The notes: generated by a model not told the origin, from the sequence alone. Positions 1 to 8,774 are shown, counted from the stretch's first letter. The stretch is 64,000 nt of DNA from UBA9676 sp963741615 (GCA_963741615.1 CAVUIU010000012.1:57540-121539); one strand, 5' to 3'. Numbers and translations are program-made.

Positions 1-15
1 CACCGCCGACGCGCA

Positions 16-44
16 GACCTCTCGCATCCCGCGAGGGGTCTTTT
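16..44 (+). terminator. Intrinsic terminator or attenuator ahead of cimA
   Basis: A 10-bp stem (GACCTCTCGC with GCGAGGGGTC, one G-U pair) with a 5-base loop is followed directly by TTTT. It ends 45 bases before the cimA start. It may end the gene to the left of the window, or act as a transcription attenuator for cimA. The missing upstream sequence prevents a choice. Confidence 0.7.
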
Positions 45-89
45 GCTTTGTGGCGGCTAGCGGTCAACAGCATCCGGAGGAATCAGCAG

Positions 90-1700
90 ATGACGCCCGA
101 CGACACGTTCCACGTCTACGACACCACCTTGCGCGACGGCGCCCAGCAGGAGGGCCTGTCCCTGACCGTGGCCGACAAGCTCGCCATCGCGCGGCGGCTC
201 GACGAGTTCGGGGTCAGGTTCATCGAGGGCGGATGGCCGGGCGCCATCCCGAAGGACACCGAGTTCTTCCGGCGGGCGCGCACCGAACTGCGGCTGGCCC
301 ACGCGCAGCTGGCCGCGTTCGGCTCGACCCGCCGGCCGGACGCCGTCGCGGCCGATGATCCGCAGGTCGCCGCGCTGCGCGAGTCCGGCGCGCCGGTGGT
401 GACGCTCGTCGCCAAGAGCCACGACCGGCATGTCAGGCTCGCCCTGCGCACCACCCTGGCCGAGAACCTCGCCATGATCGCAGACACGGTCAGCCACCTG
501 CGCGGCGAGGGCCAGCGGGTCTTCCTCGACGCCGAGCACTTCTTCGACGGCTACCGGTCCGACCCCGCCTACGCGCTGGAGGTGGTGCGCACCGCGATGC
601 AGGCGGGCGCCGACCTGGTCGCGCTGTGCGACACCAACGGCGGCATGCTGCCCGCGGAGATCGGCGACGTGGTGGCCGCCGTCGCCGCCGCCACCAGCGC
701 GCGGCTGGGCATCCACTGTCACGACGACACCGCGTGCGCTGTGGCGAACACCCTGACGGCCGTATCCGCGGGGGCCACGCACGTCCAGGGCACAGCCAAC
801 GGCTACGGGGAACGGGCCGGCAACGCCAACCTGTTCAGCGTGGTCGCCGGGCTGCAGCTCAAGCAGGGCCGGGCGGTGCTTCCCGAAGGCTGCATGCCGG
901 AGATGAGCCGGGTGGCGCACGCGATCAGCGAGGTCACCAACGTGACCCCGGCCACGCATCAGCCCTACGTCGGGTATTCCGCTTTTGCCCACAAGGCGGG
1001 CCTGCATGCCTCGGCGGTGAAGGTCAACCCCATGCTGTACCAGCACATCGAACCCGCCCTGGTCGGCAACGACATGCGGATGCTCGTCTCCGACATGGCG
1101 GGCCGGGCCTCGGTCGAGATCAAGGGCAAGCAACTGGGCTACGACCTGTCCGGCGACAAGGCCACGGTCGGCCGGGTGGTCGAACGGGTCAAGGACCTGG
1201 AGGCCCGCGGCTACACGTTCGAGGCCGCCGACGCCTCGTTCGAGCTGCTGCTCCGCGACGAGCTGGCGGGGGAGCGGCTGCGCCACTTCGAGGTCGAGTC
1301 GTGGCGGGTCATCGTCGAGCGGCGCGCGGGCGGTGAGGTGGTCAGCGAGGCCACCGTGAAGCTGCGGGCCAAGGGTGAGCGGATCGTCGCGACCGGCGAG
1401 GGCAACGGGCCGGTCAACGCGCTCGACAATGCCCTGCGGCTCGCGCTGGAGCGGCTCTACCCGGAACTGGCCCGGCTCGAGCTGGCCGACTACAAGGTCC
1501 GCATCCTGGAAGGCTCGCACGGCACGGGGGCGGTGACCCGGGTGCTCATCGAGTCCGGCGATGGCAGCGGGACCGCGGGCGACATGTGGAGCACGGTCGG
1601 TGTGGACGAGAACATCATCGCCGCGTCCTGGCACGCCCTGGAGGAAGCGGTCACCTACGCCCTCCTCCGGGCCGGCCACCAGCCAGACGGCCCTGCGTAA
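90..1700 (+). CDS. cimA: (R)-citramalate synthase
   Basis: Condenses pyruvate with acetyl-CoA to (R)-citramalate, the entry to threonine-independent 2-oxobutyrate and isoleucine synthesis. The 536-residue product has the HMGL-like TIM barrel first: YDTTLRDGAQQEG near residues 10-22 carries the metal-binding Asp and catalytic Arg, and GIHCHDD gives the metal-binding HxH. The C-terminal third resembles the LeuA dimer/regulatory domain (NGPVNALDNALRLAL), where isoleucine feedback acts in this family. The ATG at 90 is chosen because GGAGG lies at 76-80 and the family begins just before the DTTLRDG motif; an upstream in-frame GTG at 48 has no such site. 2-isopropylmalate synthase is the main alternative, but the length and motif spacing fit CimA better. 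Confidence 0.9.
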   Translation: MTPDDTFHVYDTTLRDGAQQEGLSLTVADKLAIARRLDEFGVRFIEGGWPGAIPKDTEFFRRARTELRLAHAQLAAFGSTRRPDAVAADDPQVAALRESGAPVVTLVAKSHDRHVRLALRTTLAENLAMIADTVSHLRGEGQRVFLDAEHFFDGYRSDPAYALEVVRTAMQAGADLVALCDTNGGMLPAEIGDVVAAVAAATSARLGIHCHDDTACAVANTLTAVSAGATHVQGTANGYGERAGNANLFSVVAGLQLKQGRAVLPEGCMPEMSRVAHAISEVTNVTPATHQPYVGYSAFAHKAGLHASAVKVNPMLYQHIEPALVGNDMRMLVSDMAGRASVEIKGKQLGYDLSGDKATVGRVVERVKDLEARGYTFEAADASFELLLRDELAGERLRHFEVESWRVIVERRAGGEVVSEATVKLRAKGERIVATGEGNGPVNALDNALRLALERLYPELARLELADYKVRILEGSHGTGAVTRVLIESGDGSGTAGDMWSTVGVDENIIAASWHALEEAVTYALLRAGHQPDGPA

Positions 1701-1841
1701 CTGCCGGGCCGCGGGCCGACGGGCCGCGGGCCGCGGGGCCGTCGGGGGGCCGGCGGCCGGGGGCCCGGCCCTGCCGACATAGCACGGGTTGGGACCACGC
1801 AAACTATCATAAACCGGACGTGATCATGGGCGTAAGTCGTA
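1701..1841. other. GC-rich convergent intergenic spacer
   Basis: This spacer lies between convergent cimA and the oligopeptidase gene. Its first 80 bases are overlapping runs of GGCCGCGGGCC-type self-complementary sequence that could form several hairpins and serve as a bidirectional terminator. The rest is slightly AT-richer, with no coding signal. Confidence 0.4.
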
Positions 1842-4226
1842 CTATGTCGGGTCCGGGGCGGGTGTAGCTGGGTCCGGGGGAGCCGGATCCCGGACGGGGG
1901 GAGCCGGGTCCGGGGTGGGGCTGGCAGTGGTGATGATCCAGGCGAGGATCATTGCTTCCTCCCGCCAGGCGTCGTAACGGCCGCTGCGGCCGCCGTGGCC
2001 CGCCACCATCTCGGTCTTGAGCAGGAACGGCCCGCCGCGGGCGGTGGCGCGCAGCCGGGCGATCCACTTGGCCGGCTCGTGGTAGAGCACGCGGGTGTCA
2101 TTGAGGCTGGTGATCGCCAGGATCGGCGGGTAGACCTGGTCGCCGATGTTCTCGTAGGGCGAGTAGGCCTTCATGTAGGCGTAGACCTGCGCGTCGTGCA
2201 GCGGATTTCCCCACTCCTCCCACTCCGGCACGGTCAGCGGCAGTGACGGGTCCAGGATCGTGGTCAGCGAGTCCACAAAGGGGACGTTGGCGACGATGCC
2301 CCCCACCGCGTGCGGCGCGAGGTTGGCGGCCGCTCCGACAAGGAGCCCGCCGGCCGAACCGCCACGGGCTATCAGCCGCCGCTCAGCGGTCCAGCCCAGG
2401 CTCACCAGATGCTCCGCACAGGCCACGAAGTCGGTGAACGTGTTCGTCTTGCGCAGTATCTTCCCGTCGTCGTACCAGCGGCGCCCCATCTCCCCGCCGC
2501 CCCGCACGTGCGCGACGGCGTAGACGAAGCCGCGGTCGAGCAGCGACAGCCGGGTGATCGAGAAGTAGGGGTCCGCGGGGATCTCGTAGCTCCCGTAGCC
2601 GTAGAGGAGGCAGGGCGAGCTTCCGTCCCGCGGCGTTCCTTTCCGGCAGATCAGGGAGATGGGCACGCGGGTGCCGTCGGCGGCGGTGGCCCACTCGCGG
2701 TGCTGCTCGTAGTCCCCGGGGTCGTAATTGCCCTTGCCGGGCAGCGGGAGCACCGGCTTGCGCCGCAGCAGGGTCAGCTCACCGGTGCCGGCGTCGGCGT
2801 CGTAAATCGAGTCCGGCGTGGCCAGCGAGGTGTAGCGCAGCCGGTACACGTGGGAGCCGTACTCGGGGTTCGCGCCGGGGGACACCTGATACACGGGCTC
2901 GGGGAAGGAGATCTCGCGCTCGCCGCCGCCGGCGCCGATGATCCGCAGGCCGGTCAGCCCGTCCCGGCGGAAGTAGATCACGATATGGTCCGCGAAGGCG
3001 TCCACGCCGAGCAGCCGGGTGTCTTCGCGGTGCGGGATGACGGGGATCAGGCTGCCGGGATCGGCCAGCGGTCCCTGGCCCGGCGGCGGTTCCTGGCCCG
3101 GCGGCGGTTCCTGGCCCGGCGGCGGTTCCTGGCCCGGTGGCGGCTGCTCGCCCGGCGGCGGCTGCTGACCCGGCGGCGGCAGCGGTATGGCCGCCAGCTC
3201 GAAGTTGAGCGCTCCGTCGTTGTGCAGAATCAGTAGTCGGCCGGGGGCGTCCGGCCCACCTGGCCCACCCGCCCGGCCCGGCCCGGCCTGGTGCTCCACC
3301 GCGTACTCCACGCCCTGCCGCCGCGGCAGCACCACCCGGGGCTCTGCCGCCGGCTCGGTGGCGTCCAGCAGCCACACCTCGCTCGTCAGCTTGCTCGACG
3401 CCGTGACGAGCAGGTAGTCCTCGCTGCGGGTCAGCTCGACGCTCACCCCGTACCGCTCGTCGCTCTCCTCCAGGACGACCACGTCCTCGGCGGCCGGAGT
3501 GCCCATCAGGTGCCGCCATACCCGGTAGGGGCGCCAGGCCGCGTCGGCCGTGACATAGAACAGTGCGGAACCGTCCCTGGACCACGCGCAGCCGTAATGG
3601 GTGTCCGGGATCTCGTCCGGTGCGAGCTCGCCGGTCACCAGGTCCTTGATCCGCAGCGTGTAGCGCTCGGACCCGGCGAAGTCCGTCGAGTAGGCGAGCA
3701 GCCGCCCGTCCGGGCTGACGCCGAACGCGCCGAGCGAGAAGAACGGCGCGTCCCCGGCCAGTTCGTTGCCGTCCAGCAGGATCTCCTCGCCCGGCAGCGG
3801 CCCGCCGTCGTCCGTTCGCGGCGGCGTGGCCTGGCCCGGGCGCACTGTGCACCGGCAATGCATCGCGTACTGCTTGCCCGCAACGGTCCTGGTGTAGTAC
3901 CACCAGTCACACTTGCGGACCGGCACGGACAGGTCGGTCTCCTGGGTACGGCCCTTGATCTCGCCGAAGATCTCCTCGCGGAGCCCGGCCTGGGCGGCCG
4001 TCATCGCCGCCGTGTAGGCGTTCTCCGCCTCCAGGTAGGCGATCGTCTCCGGGTTGCCCTTGTCGGCCAGCCAGGCGTACTCGTCCACGACGGTGTCGCC
4101 GTGATGGGTCCGCTCGTGGGGGATCCGCCGGGCGGCCGGCGGCGCCGGGCGGGCAGCGCCCTGGCCGGACGGGGTGGCCGGCGTCGTCGCCACGGAGGAC
4201 TGCGTGAGGTCCGGGTCGGTGCTCAT
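1842..4226 (-). CDS. ptrB: Oligopeptidase B-type S9 serine peptidase
   Basis: A cytoplasmic prolyl-oligopeptidase-family (S9A) enzyme that cleaves short peptides, usually after basic residues in the oligopeptidase B branch. The 794-residue product has a beta-propeller part followed by an alpha/beta-hydrolase domain. The catalytic triad is readable: Ser624 in GGSAGG, Asp710 in SLNDTRV and His744 in AGHGG. Two features are unusual: a PPPGQ/PPPGE repeat within the propeller (about residues 348-386) and a 30-residue Pro/Asp-rich tail. There is no signal peptide. The start overlaps the stop of the upstream oxidoreductase gene by ATGA, so the two are co-transcribed. The exact P1 preference is inferred from the family. 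Confidence 0.88.
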   Translation of the reverse strand: MSTDPDLTQSSVATTPATPSGQGAARPAPPAARRIPHERTHHGDTVVDEYAWLADKGNPETIAYLEAENAYTAAMTAAQAGLREEIFGEIKGRTQETDLSVPVRKCDWWYYTRTVAGKQYAMHCRCTVRPGQATPPRTDDGGPLPGEEILLDGNELAGDAPFFSLGAFGVSPDGRLLAYSTDFAGSERYTLRIKDLVTGELAPDEIPDTHYGCAWSRDGSALFYVTADAAWRPYRVWRHLMGTPAAEDVVVLEESDERYGVSVELTRSEDYLLVTASSKLTSEVWLLDATEPAAEPRVVLPRRQGVEYAVEHQAGPGRAGGPGGPDAPGRLLILHNDGALNFELAAIPLPPPGQQPPPGEQPPPGQEPPPGQEPPPGQEPPPGQGPLADPGSLIPVIPHREDTRLLGVDAFADHIVIYFRRDGLTGLRIIGAGGGEREISFPEPVYQVSPGANPEYGSHVYRLRYTSLATPDSIYDADAGTGELTLLRRKPVLPLPGKGNYDPGDYEQHREWATAADGTRVPISLICRKGTPRDGSSPCLLYGYGSYEIPADPYFSITRLSLLDRGFVYAVAHVRGGGEMGRRWYDDGKILRKTNTFTDFVACAEHLVSLGWTAERRLIARGGSAGGLLVGAAANLAPHAVGGIVANVPFVDSLTTILDPSLPLTVPEWEEWGNPLHDAQVYAYMKAYSPYENIGDQVYPPILAITSLNDTRVLYHEPAKWIARLRATARGGPFLLKTEMVAGHGGRSGRYDAWREEAMILAWIITTASPTPDPAPPVRDPAPPDPATPAPDPT
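3070..3180 (-). repeat. 18-bp in-frame tandem repeat in ptrB
   Basis: About six units of an 18-base sequence (plus-strand form TCCTGGCCCGGCGGCGGT, later copies diverged) encode the peptide PPPGQE/PPPGQQ. The first three units are nearly identical, which suggests recent slippage. The repeat keeps the ptrB frame open. Confidence 0.85.
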
Positions 4227-5794
4227 GCGCGCAGTCTAGAACCGGCCCCGCGCAGAATGGCCATGGCCGCGTTGTGGCCGCCGATCCCGCTCACCCCTCC
4301 GCCCCGGCGGGCACCCGCGCCGCACACCAGCACCCGCGGATGCGCCGTCTCCACTCCCCAGCGGCCAACCTCCGCCGCGTCGTCGGCGAATGGCCAGGCC
4401 AGATCCCCGTGCCAGATGTGACCACCGGGCAGTCCCGTCTCCGCCTCCAGGTCGGCGGGTGTCTTCACCTCCAGGCATGGCCGCCCGTCCGCATCCCGCA
4501 GCAGGCAGTCCGCCAGCGGCTCGGCGAGCACCGAGTCGATGGAGCGCAGCGTCGCCGCCAGCGCCCGCTCCCGGGCGGCTGCCGGGCCCGCCCGGAACAG
4601 CCGGGCGGGCATGTGCAGGCCGAACACGGTCATCGTGTGCGCACCGGAGGAAGCCAGGCCGGCGCCGAGGACCGACGGGTCGGTCAGGGAATGGCAGTAA
4701 GCCTCACACGGAGGCAAAACGGGGCTGCCGCCGCCAGCCGCCTGCCGGAAGGCTCGATCGAGCGCCGCGTACCCCTCGTTGACGTGGAAGGTGCCTGTGA
4801 ACGCCTCTTCCGGGCTGACAGTCTTGTCCCGCAGTGCGGGCAGCCTGGCCAGCACCATGTTGATCTTCAGCTGGGCACCTTCCGGGCCCGCTGCCTGGGC
4901 CGTCCCGGCGGGCGTCCCGCCCAGCAGGTCGGTCAGCGTGGCGGGAGCGACGTTCGCCAGGATGTGCTCCGCGCCGACGGAGTACTCGCTGTCCCCCTGG
5001 CGCACGGTCACCGCCCCATCGGGGTCGATCGAGGTCACCTGCGCACCGGTGCGGATGTGCGCCCCGGCGCCGGACGCGGCGCGGGCCAGCGCCGTGCTCA
5101 GCGCGCCCATGCCGCCCACCGGCACGTTCCAGGCACCGGTCCCGTTGCCGATCACGTGGTAGAGCAGGCAGCGGTTCTGTTTCAGGCTCGCCTCCGCGGC
5201 CGAGGCGAACGTGCCGATGAGCGCGTCCGTGAGCACCACGCCCCGCACCGTGTCGTCGCCGAACCGCTGCTCGATCGTGTCGCCGATCGGGTGCTCGACC
5301 AGCGCCTCCCAGGTCTCGTCGTCGGCCACGAGCGTGCGCATCTGCGCGCGCGAGCGCAGCGGCTCGGTCATGGTCGGGAACAGCCGCCGGGCCAGATCCG
5401 TGGTGGCGGCATAGAAGCGCTGCCATTCCCGCCAGTCCGACCCGCCCCCGGTCACCGCCGCGAACGACGCGGCGGTGCGGGTGGGATCGGCGTTGTCCAC
5501 CAGCAGCCCGCCCGCGCCGGCCGGGGTGTAGGAGGAGATCCGCCGCGGCCGCAGTTCGACGCGCAGGCCCAGATCGTCGGCGATCACCTGCGGCAGCAGG
5601 CTCACCAGGTAGGAGTAGCGCGAAAGCCGCGCCTGCACACCCGGGAACACCGGGGCCGAGATGGCCAGCCCGCCGACATGGCCGAGCCGTTCCAGCACCA
5701 GCACCGACTTGCCGGCCCGGGCCAGGTAGGCGGCGGCGACCAGGCCGTTGTGGCCACCACCGGCCACCACCACGTCATAGCGAGAGGGAAGCAT
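4223..5794 (-). CDS. Phytoene dehydrogenase-like FAD oxidoreductase
   Basis: A 523-residue flavoprotein of the amine oxidase/phytoene desaturase superfamily. The N-terminus holds the Rossmann dinucleotide motif VVVAGGGHNGLVAAAYLARAG and then LVLERLGHVGG, typical of the CrtI/PYROXD2 group. The C-terminal VLVCGAGARRGGGVSGIGGHNAA matches the second flavin-contacting segment of this family. No carotenoid biosynthesis genes lie nearby, so a true phytoene desaturase is unlikely and the substrate is unknown. It is the first gene of a pair with the oligopeptidase gene, with a 4-base overlap. No membrane segment is evident. Confidence 0.8.
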   Translation of the reverse strand: MLPSRYDVVVAGGGHNGLVAAAYLARAGKSVLVLERLGHVGGLAISAPVFPGVQARLSRYSYLVSLLPQVIADDLGLRVELRPRRISSYTPAGAGGLLVDNADPTRTAASFAAVTGGGSDWREWQRFYAATTDLARRLFPTMTEPLRSRAQMRTLVADDETWEALVEHPIGDTIEQRFGDDTVRGVVLTDALIGTFASAAEASLKQNRCLLYHVIGNGTGAWNVPVGGMGALSTALARAASGAGAHIRTGAQVTSIDPDGAVTVRQGDSEYSVGAEHILANVAPATLTDLLGGTPAGTAQAAGPEGAQLKINMVLARLPALRDKTVSPEEAFTGTFHVNEGYAALDRAFRQAAGGGSPVLPPCEAYCHSLTDPSVLGAGLASSGAHTMTVFGLHMPARLFRAGPAAARERALAATLRSIDSVLAEPLADCLLRDADGRPCLEVKTPADLEAETGLPGGHIWHGDLAWPFADDAAEVGRWGVETAHPRVLVCGAGARRGGGVSGIGGHNAAMAILRGAGSRLRA

Positions 5795-5849
5795 GCGCCC
5801 CAGTGTGCCCGCCTTCGCTCGCCGGGCCGACCCCCGCTAGCGTGGGGTC

Positions 5850-6095
5850 ATGGAAGATAAGGAGATCCTGGGCAACATCAGCGACCTCATCGCGACCGAG
5901 CGGGACCTGCGAGCCAGGGTCGCCGACGGCCGGTTGCCCTCGGACGAGGAGCGGCGGCAGCTGGCGGCGGTCGAGGAGTCACTCGATCAGTGCTGGGACC
6001 TGCTGCGACAGCGCCGGGCACGGCGGGAGTTCGGTGAGGATCCCGGGCAGGCGCACGCGCGCCCGGCCGCGGAGGTGGAGGGCTACCAACAGTAG
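5850..6095 (+). CDS. DUF2630 family protein
   Basis: An 81-residue, highly charged, mostly helical protein starting MEDKEILGNISDLIATE, with the run DEERRQLAAVEESLDQCWDL typical of DUF2630, a small family common in actinobacteria with no known function. It lies divergent from the FAD oxidoreductase gene and 8 bases before the FAH-family gene, so it may lead the FAH-gltX operon. Only GTGGGG precedes the ATG, a weak ribosome site. Confidence 0.85.
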   Translation: MEDKEILGNISDLIATERDLRARVADGRLPSDEERRQLAAVEESLDQCWDLLRQRRARREFGEDPGQAHARPAAEVEGYQQ

Positions 6096-6103
6096 GGACA
6101 GAC

Positions 6104-6925
6104 GTGCGCATCGCCAGATTCGCGGCCGGCGACGAAGTCGGCTATGGAGTAGTAGGCGAAGTCCTGGATGATGGCCCCGCAGGCGCCCGCGCGGCAGGAG
6201 GCGGGCGGGTCGTCGCCACGCTCAGCGGCCACCCGTTCGGCCCGGGACCTGACGCCATCCGGCTCACCGGCACCAGCCACCGGCTCGACGATGTCAGGCT
6301 GCTGGCACCGGTGCTGCCCAGCAAGGTGATCGCGGTGGGCAGGAACTACGCGGATCACGCCCGGGAGATGGGTGGCGAGCCGCCCACGGAGCCCGTTCTG
6401 TTTCTCAAGCCGTCGACCGCCGTCTGCGGGCATGGGGACCCCATCCGGTACCCGGCCGCCGTGACGAGGCGGGTCGACTACGAGGGCGAACTCGCCGTCA
6501 TCATCGGCAGGCTGTGCCGCGAGGTGCCGGCCAGCCAGGCGGCCGGCGTGATCTTCGGCTACACCTGCGCCAACGATGTCACCGCGCGTGACCTGCAGGA
6601 GCGCGATGGCCAGTGGGCACGGGCGAAGGGGTTCGACACGTTCTGCCCACTGGGGCCGTGGATCGAGACCGACGCCGACCCCGCCAACCTGGAGCTGGTC
6701 ACATCCGTCAACGGCGAGGTCCGCCAGCGGGCCCGGACGTCGCAGCTGCTGCACGGCGTGGCCGCGCTGATCGCCTATGCCAGTAGCGTTATGACGCTGC
6801 TGCCCGGGGACGTGCTGCTCACCGGGACGCCTGCGGGGGTCGGCCCGCTGACCGACGGAGACGAGGTATCGGTGACCATCGAGAACATCGGAACGCTCAC
6901 CAACCCGGTGGCCAACCGTGACTGA
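6104..6925 (+). CDS. Fumarylacetoacetate hydrolase family protein
   Basis: A 273-residue member of the FAH fold, which covers acylpyruvases, 2-hydroxyhepta-2,4-diene-1,7-dioate isomerases and oxaloacetate decarboxylases. Visible family motifs are VIAVGRNYADHARE, then FLKPSTAVCGHGDPI, the metal-binding DYEGELAVIIG (Glu residues), GYTCANDVTARDLQ, and LLPGDVLLTGTPAGVGPL near the end. The start is GTG after AGTAGGGACA. The stop overlaps the gltX start by 8 bases. This gene next to gltX is a familiar actinobacterial arrangement, but nothing in the sequence ties its function to tRNA charging. The substrate cannot be given. Confidence 0.87.
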   Translation: MRIARFAAGDEVGYGVVGEVLDDGPAGARAAGGGRVVATLSGHPFGPGPDAIRLTGTSHRLDDVRLLAPVLPSKVIAVGRNYADHAREMGGEPPTEPVLFLKPSTAVCGHGDPIRYPAAVTRRVDYEGELAVIIGRLCREVPASQAAGVIFGYTCANDVTARDLQERDGQWARAKGFDTFCPLGPWIETDADPANLELVTSVNGEVRQRARTSQLLHGVAALIAYASSVMTLLPGDVLLTGTPAGVGPLTDGDEVSVTIENIGTLTNPVANRD

Positions 6926-8456
6926 GCACGCACCGGGGCCGGCCGGGGTCAGGGTGCGGTTCGCCCCCTCACCCAGCGGTGACCTGCACGTGGGCAACAT
7001 CCGGACGGCCCTGTACGACTGGGCGTTCGCCCGCTCGACCGGCGGGCAGTTCGTGCTGCGGATCGAGGACACCGACCGGACCCGGGTGACGCCCGAGTAC
7101 ATCGACTCGGCCCTGGACACGCTGCGCTGGCTGGGGCTCGACTGGGATGAGGGGCCAGGTACCGGCGGTACGTTCGGCCCGTACCTGCAGAGCGAGCGGC
7201 TGGACATCTACACCGAATGGGTGGACCGGTTCCTCAAGGAGGGGCACGCCTACCACTGTTACTGCAGTCAGGAGGAGCTTGCCGAGCGGCGGGAAGCCGC
7301 CCGCAAGGCCGGTGGCCCGAGCGGCTACGACGGGCACTGCCGGGACCTCACGCCCGGGCAGATCGCCGCCTACGAGGCGGAAGGACGCCAGCCGGTGGTC
7401 CGGTTCCGGATGCCGGCCGGGTCGACCAGCTTCACCGACCTGGTCCGCGGGGAGGTCACCTTCGATCACGCGCACGTGCCCGACTTCGTGCTCACCCGGG
7501 CTGACGGTGCCCCGCTCTACACCCTCGCGGTCGCGGTAGACGACGTGCTCATGAAGATCACCCATGTGGTGCGGGGCGAGGACCTGCTGTCCTCCACGCC
7601 GCGCCAGATCGCCGTCTACCGGGCGATGGGGGTGCTGGAGGAGCAGTTCCCCGTCTTCGCCCACCTGCCATATGTGCTCGGCCCGAACGGCCAGCGGCTG
7701 TCCAAGCGCAACGGGGTCGTTTCGATCAACTGGTACCGCAGCCAGGGCTTCCTGCCCGAGGCGATGTGCAACTACCTGGCGCTGCTCGGATGGTCGCCGG
7801 GAGAGAACCGGGAGTCGTTCACGATGGCCGAGATGGCCGCCGAGTTCGACCTGGCCCGGGTGAACAGGAACCCCGCCCAGTTCGACGTGCGCAAGCTGGA
7901 GGCCATCAACGGGGACAAGATCCGCGCGCTGGAGCCGGCCGATTTCGCCATGCGGATCACCCCCTTCCTGGCCGGGGCCGGGCTGGTCGCCACCCCACCC
8001 TCGGCCGCCGATGCCGGGCTGATCGCCGCCGGCGCGCCGCTGATCCAGGAGCGGGTCGCCACCCTCGCCGACGCGGTCGGCATGCTCGGGTTCCTGTTCG
8101 TCGACGAGGCGGAGTTCAGCATCGAGCCGGAGGATGCGGCGCGGGCGCTCACCGCGGACGCGGAGCCGGTGCTGGCGGCCGCGGAGGAGGCCCTGACCCG
8201 TCTCGGGTCGTGGACCGCCGGGACCATCAAGCCGGCGCTGTGGACGGCGCTGGTGGACGGGCTGGGCCTCAAGGCGCGGGCGGCGTTCGGTGGGGCGGTG
8301 CGGGTCGCGGTCACCGGCCGGCGGACTGGCCCGCCACTGTTCGAGTCGATCGAGTTGCTGGGCCGCGACCGGACGCTCGGCCGTCTGGCCCGGGCCCGGG
8401 TCATCGCGGCCGGCGGTGCTGATCCCCCCGGCGAAGGTGACACTGCCGGTGGCTGA
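6918..8456 (+). CDS. gltX: Glutamyl-tRNA synthetase
   Basis: Charges glutamate onto tRNA-Glu. In actinobacteria, which usually lack GlnRS, it also charges tRNA-Gln for later amidation by GatCAB. The 512-residue protein shows the class I signature as RFAPSPSGDLHVGNIRTA (HIGH equivalent HVGN) and the KMSKS-like loop as RLSKRNG. The catalytic core is followed by the alpha-helical anticodon-binding region. The start is GTG at 6918, inside the end of the FAH gene, so translation is probably coupled. The C-terminal tail is low-complexity. The two tRNA genes downstream are for the two tRNAs this enzyme is expected to charge. Confidence 0.95.
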   Translation: MTEHAPGPAGVRVRFAPSPSGDLHVGNIRTALYDWAFARSTGGQFVLRIEDTDRTRVTPEYIDSALDTLRWLGLDWDEGPGTGGTFGPYLQSERLDIYTEWVDRFLKEGHAYHCYCSQEELAERREAARKAGGPSGYDGHCRDLTPGQIAAYEAEGRQPVVRFRMPAGSTSFTDLVRGEVTFDHAHVPDFVLTRADGAPLYTLAVAVDDVLMKITHVVRGEDLLSSTPRQIAVYRAMGVLEEQFPVFAHLPYVLGPNGQRLSKRNGVVSINWYRSQGFLPEAMCNYLALLGWSPGENRESFTMAEMAAEFDLARVNRNPAQFDVRKLEAINGDKIRALEPADFAMRITPFLAGAGLVATPPSAADAGLIAAGAPLIQERVATLADAVGMLGFLFVDEAEFSIEPEDAARALTADAEPVLAAAEEALTRLGSWTAGTIKPALWTALVDGLGLKARAAFGGAVRVAVTGRRTGPPLFESIELLGRDRTLGRLARARVIAAGGADPPGEGDTAGG

Positions 8457-8499
8457 CACGGCCGGTGGTGGAGACCGGTGGCTGACACGGCCGGTGGTG
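8446..8499 (+). repeat. Tandem duplication across the gltX stop codon
   Basis: Two identical 25-base copies (8446-8470 and 8475-8499, beginning CCGGTGGCTGACACGG) with a 29-base period. The first copy contains the gltX stop codon TGA, so the second is a non-coding echo of the gene end. Confidence 0.85.
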
Positions 8500-8565
8500 A
8501 TGACGCGGCGGAATAGGCGGCGGGTTGTGCCCCAGCCGGGCGGGGGCGCGGTGCTCTCGTATCGC

Positions 8566-8595
8566 TTTGGCCGCCGCGTCCGGTTCGGCTAAACT
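8566..8595 (+). promoter_or_regulatory. Candidate promoter of tRNA-Gln
   Basis: TTTGGC (-35 like) and TAAACT (-10 like) are separated by 18 bases, 35 bases before the tRNA. The same TTTGGC with an 18-base spacer occurs before the tRNA-Glu gene, which supports it. Confidence 0.45.
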
Positions 8596-8630
8596 GCACA
8601 GGCGCGGAGCGGGCCGGAGGCTCGCTCCGA

Positions 8631-8702
8631 TGGGGTATGGGGTAATTGGCAGCCCGACGGGTTCTGGCCCCGTTAGTCTAGGTTCGAGTCCTGGTACCCC
8701 AG
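8631..8702 (+). tRNA. tRNA-Gln (anticodon CTG)
   Basis: A 72-nt cloverleaf. Acceptor arms TGGGGTA and TACCCCA pair fully, with discriminator G at 8702. The anticodon stem ACGGG/CCCGT encloses TTCTGGC, giving anticodon CTG. The T arm contains GGTTCGAGTCC. The 3' CCA is not encoded. It lies downstream of gltX. Confidence 0.95.
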
Positions 8703-8731
8703 CCGAGAACGTGTACCCCCCGGTCGGGGGT

Positions 8732-8760
8732 GCCGCAGGCCGGATGACCGGCCTGCGGCT
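8732..8760 (+). terminator. Terminator hairpin after tRNA-Gln
   Basis: Perfect 12-bp stem GCCGCAGGCCGG/CCGGCCTGCGGC with ATGA loop and a short T. It lies between tRNA-Gln and the convergent small membrane protein gene, so it may serve both. Confidence 0.6.
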
Positions 8761-8774
8761 GGCCCCTCAGCAGA

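Noticed and set aside
57..1802. A 581-codon open frame antisense to cimA
   Set aside because: It mirrors the GC-rich codon positions of cimA, has no family motif and no ribosome site; a typical high-GC shadow.
3070..3180. Repeat cluster that might be read as a CRISPR-like array
   Set aside because: Units are contiguous 18-mers with no spacers, inside a coding frame.
4223..5794. Carotenoid pathway (CrtI-like here, CrtC-like at 35.6 kb)
   Set aside because: No phytoene synthase, GGPP synthase or lycopene cyclase genes in the window; both are distant members of broad superfamilies.
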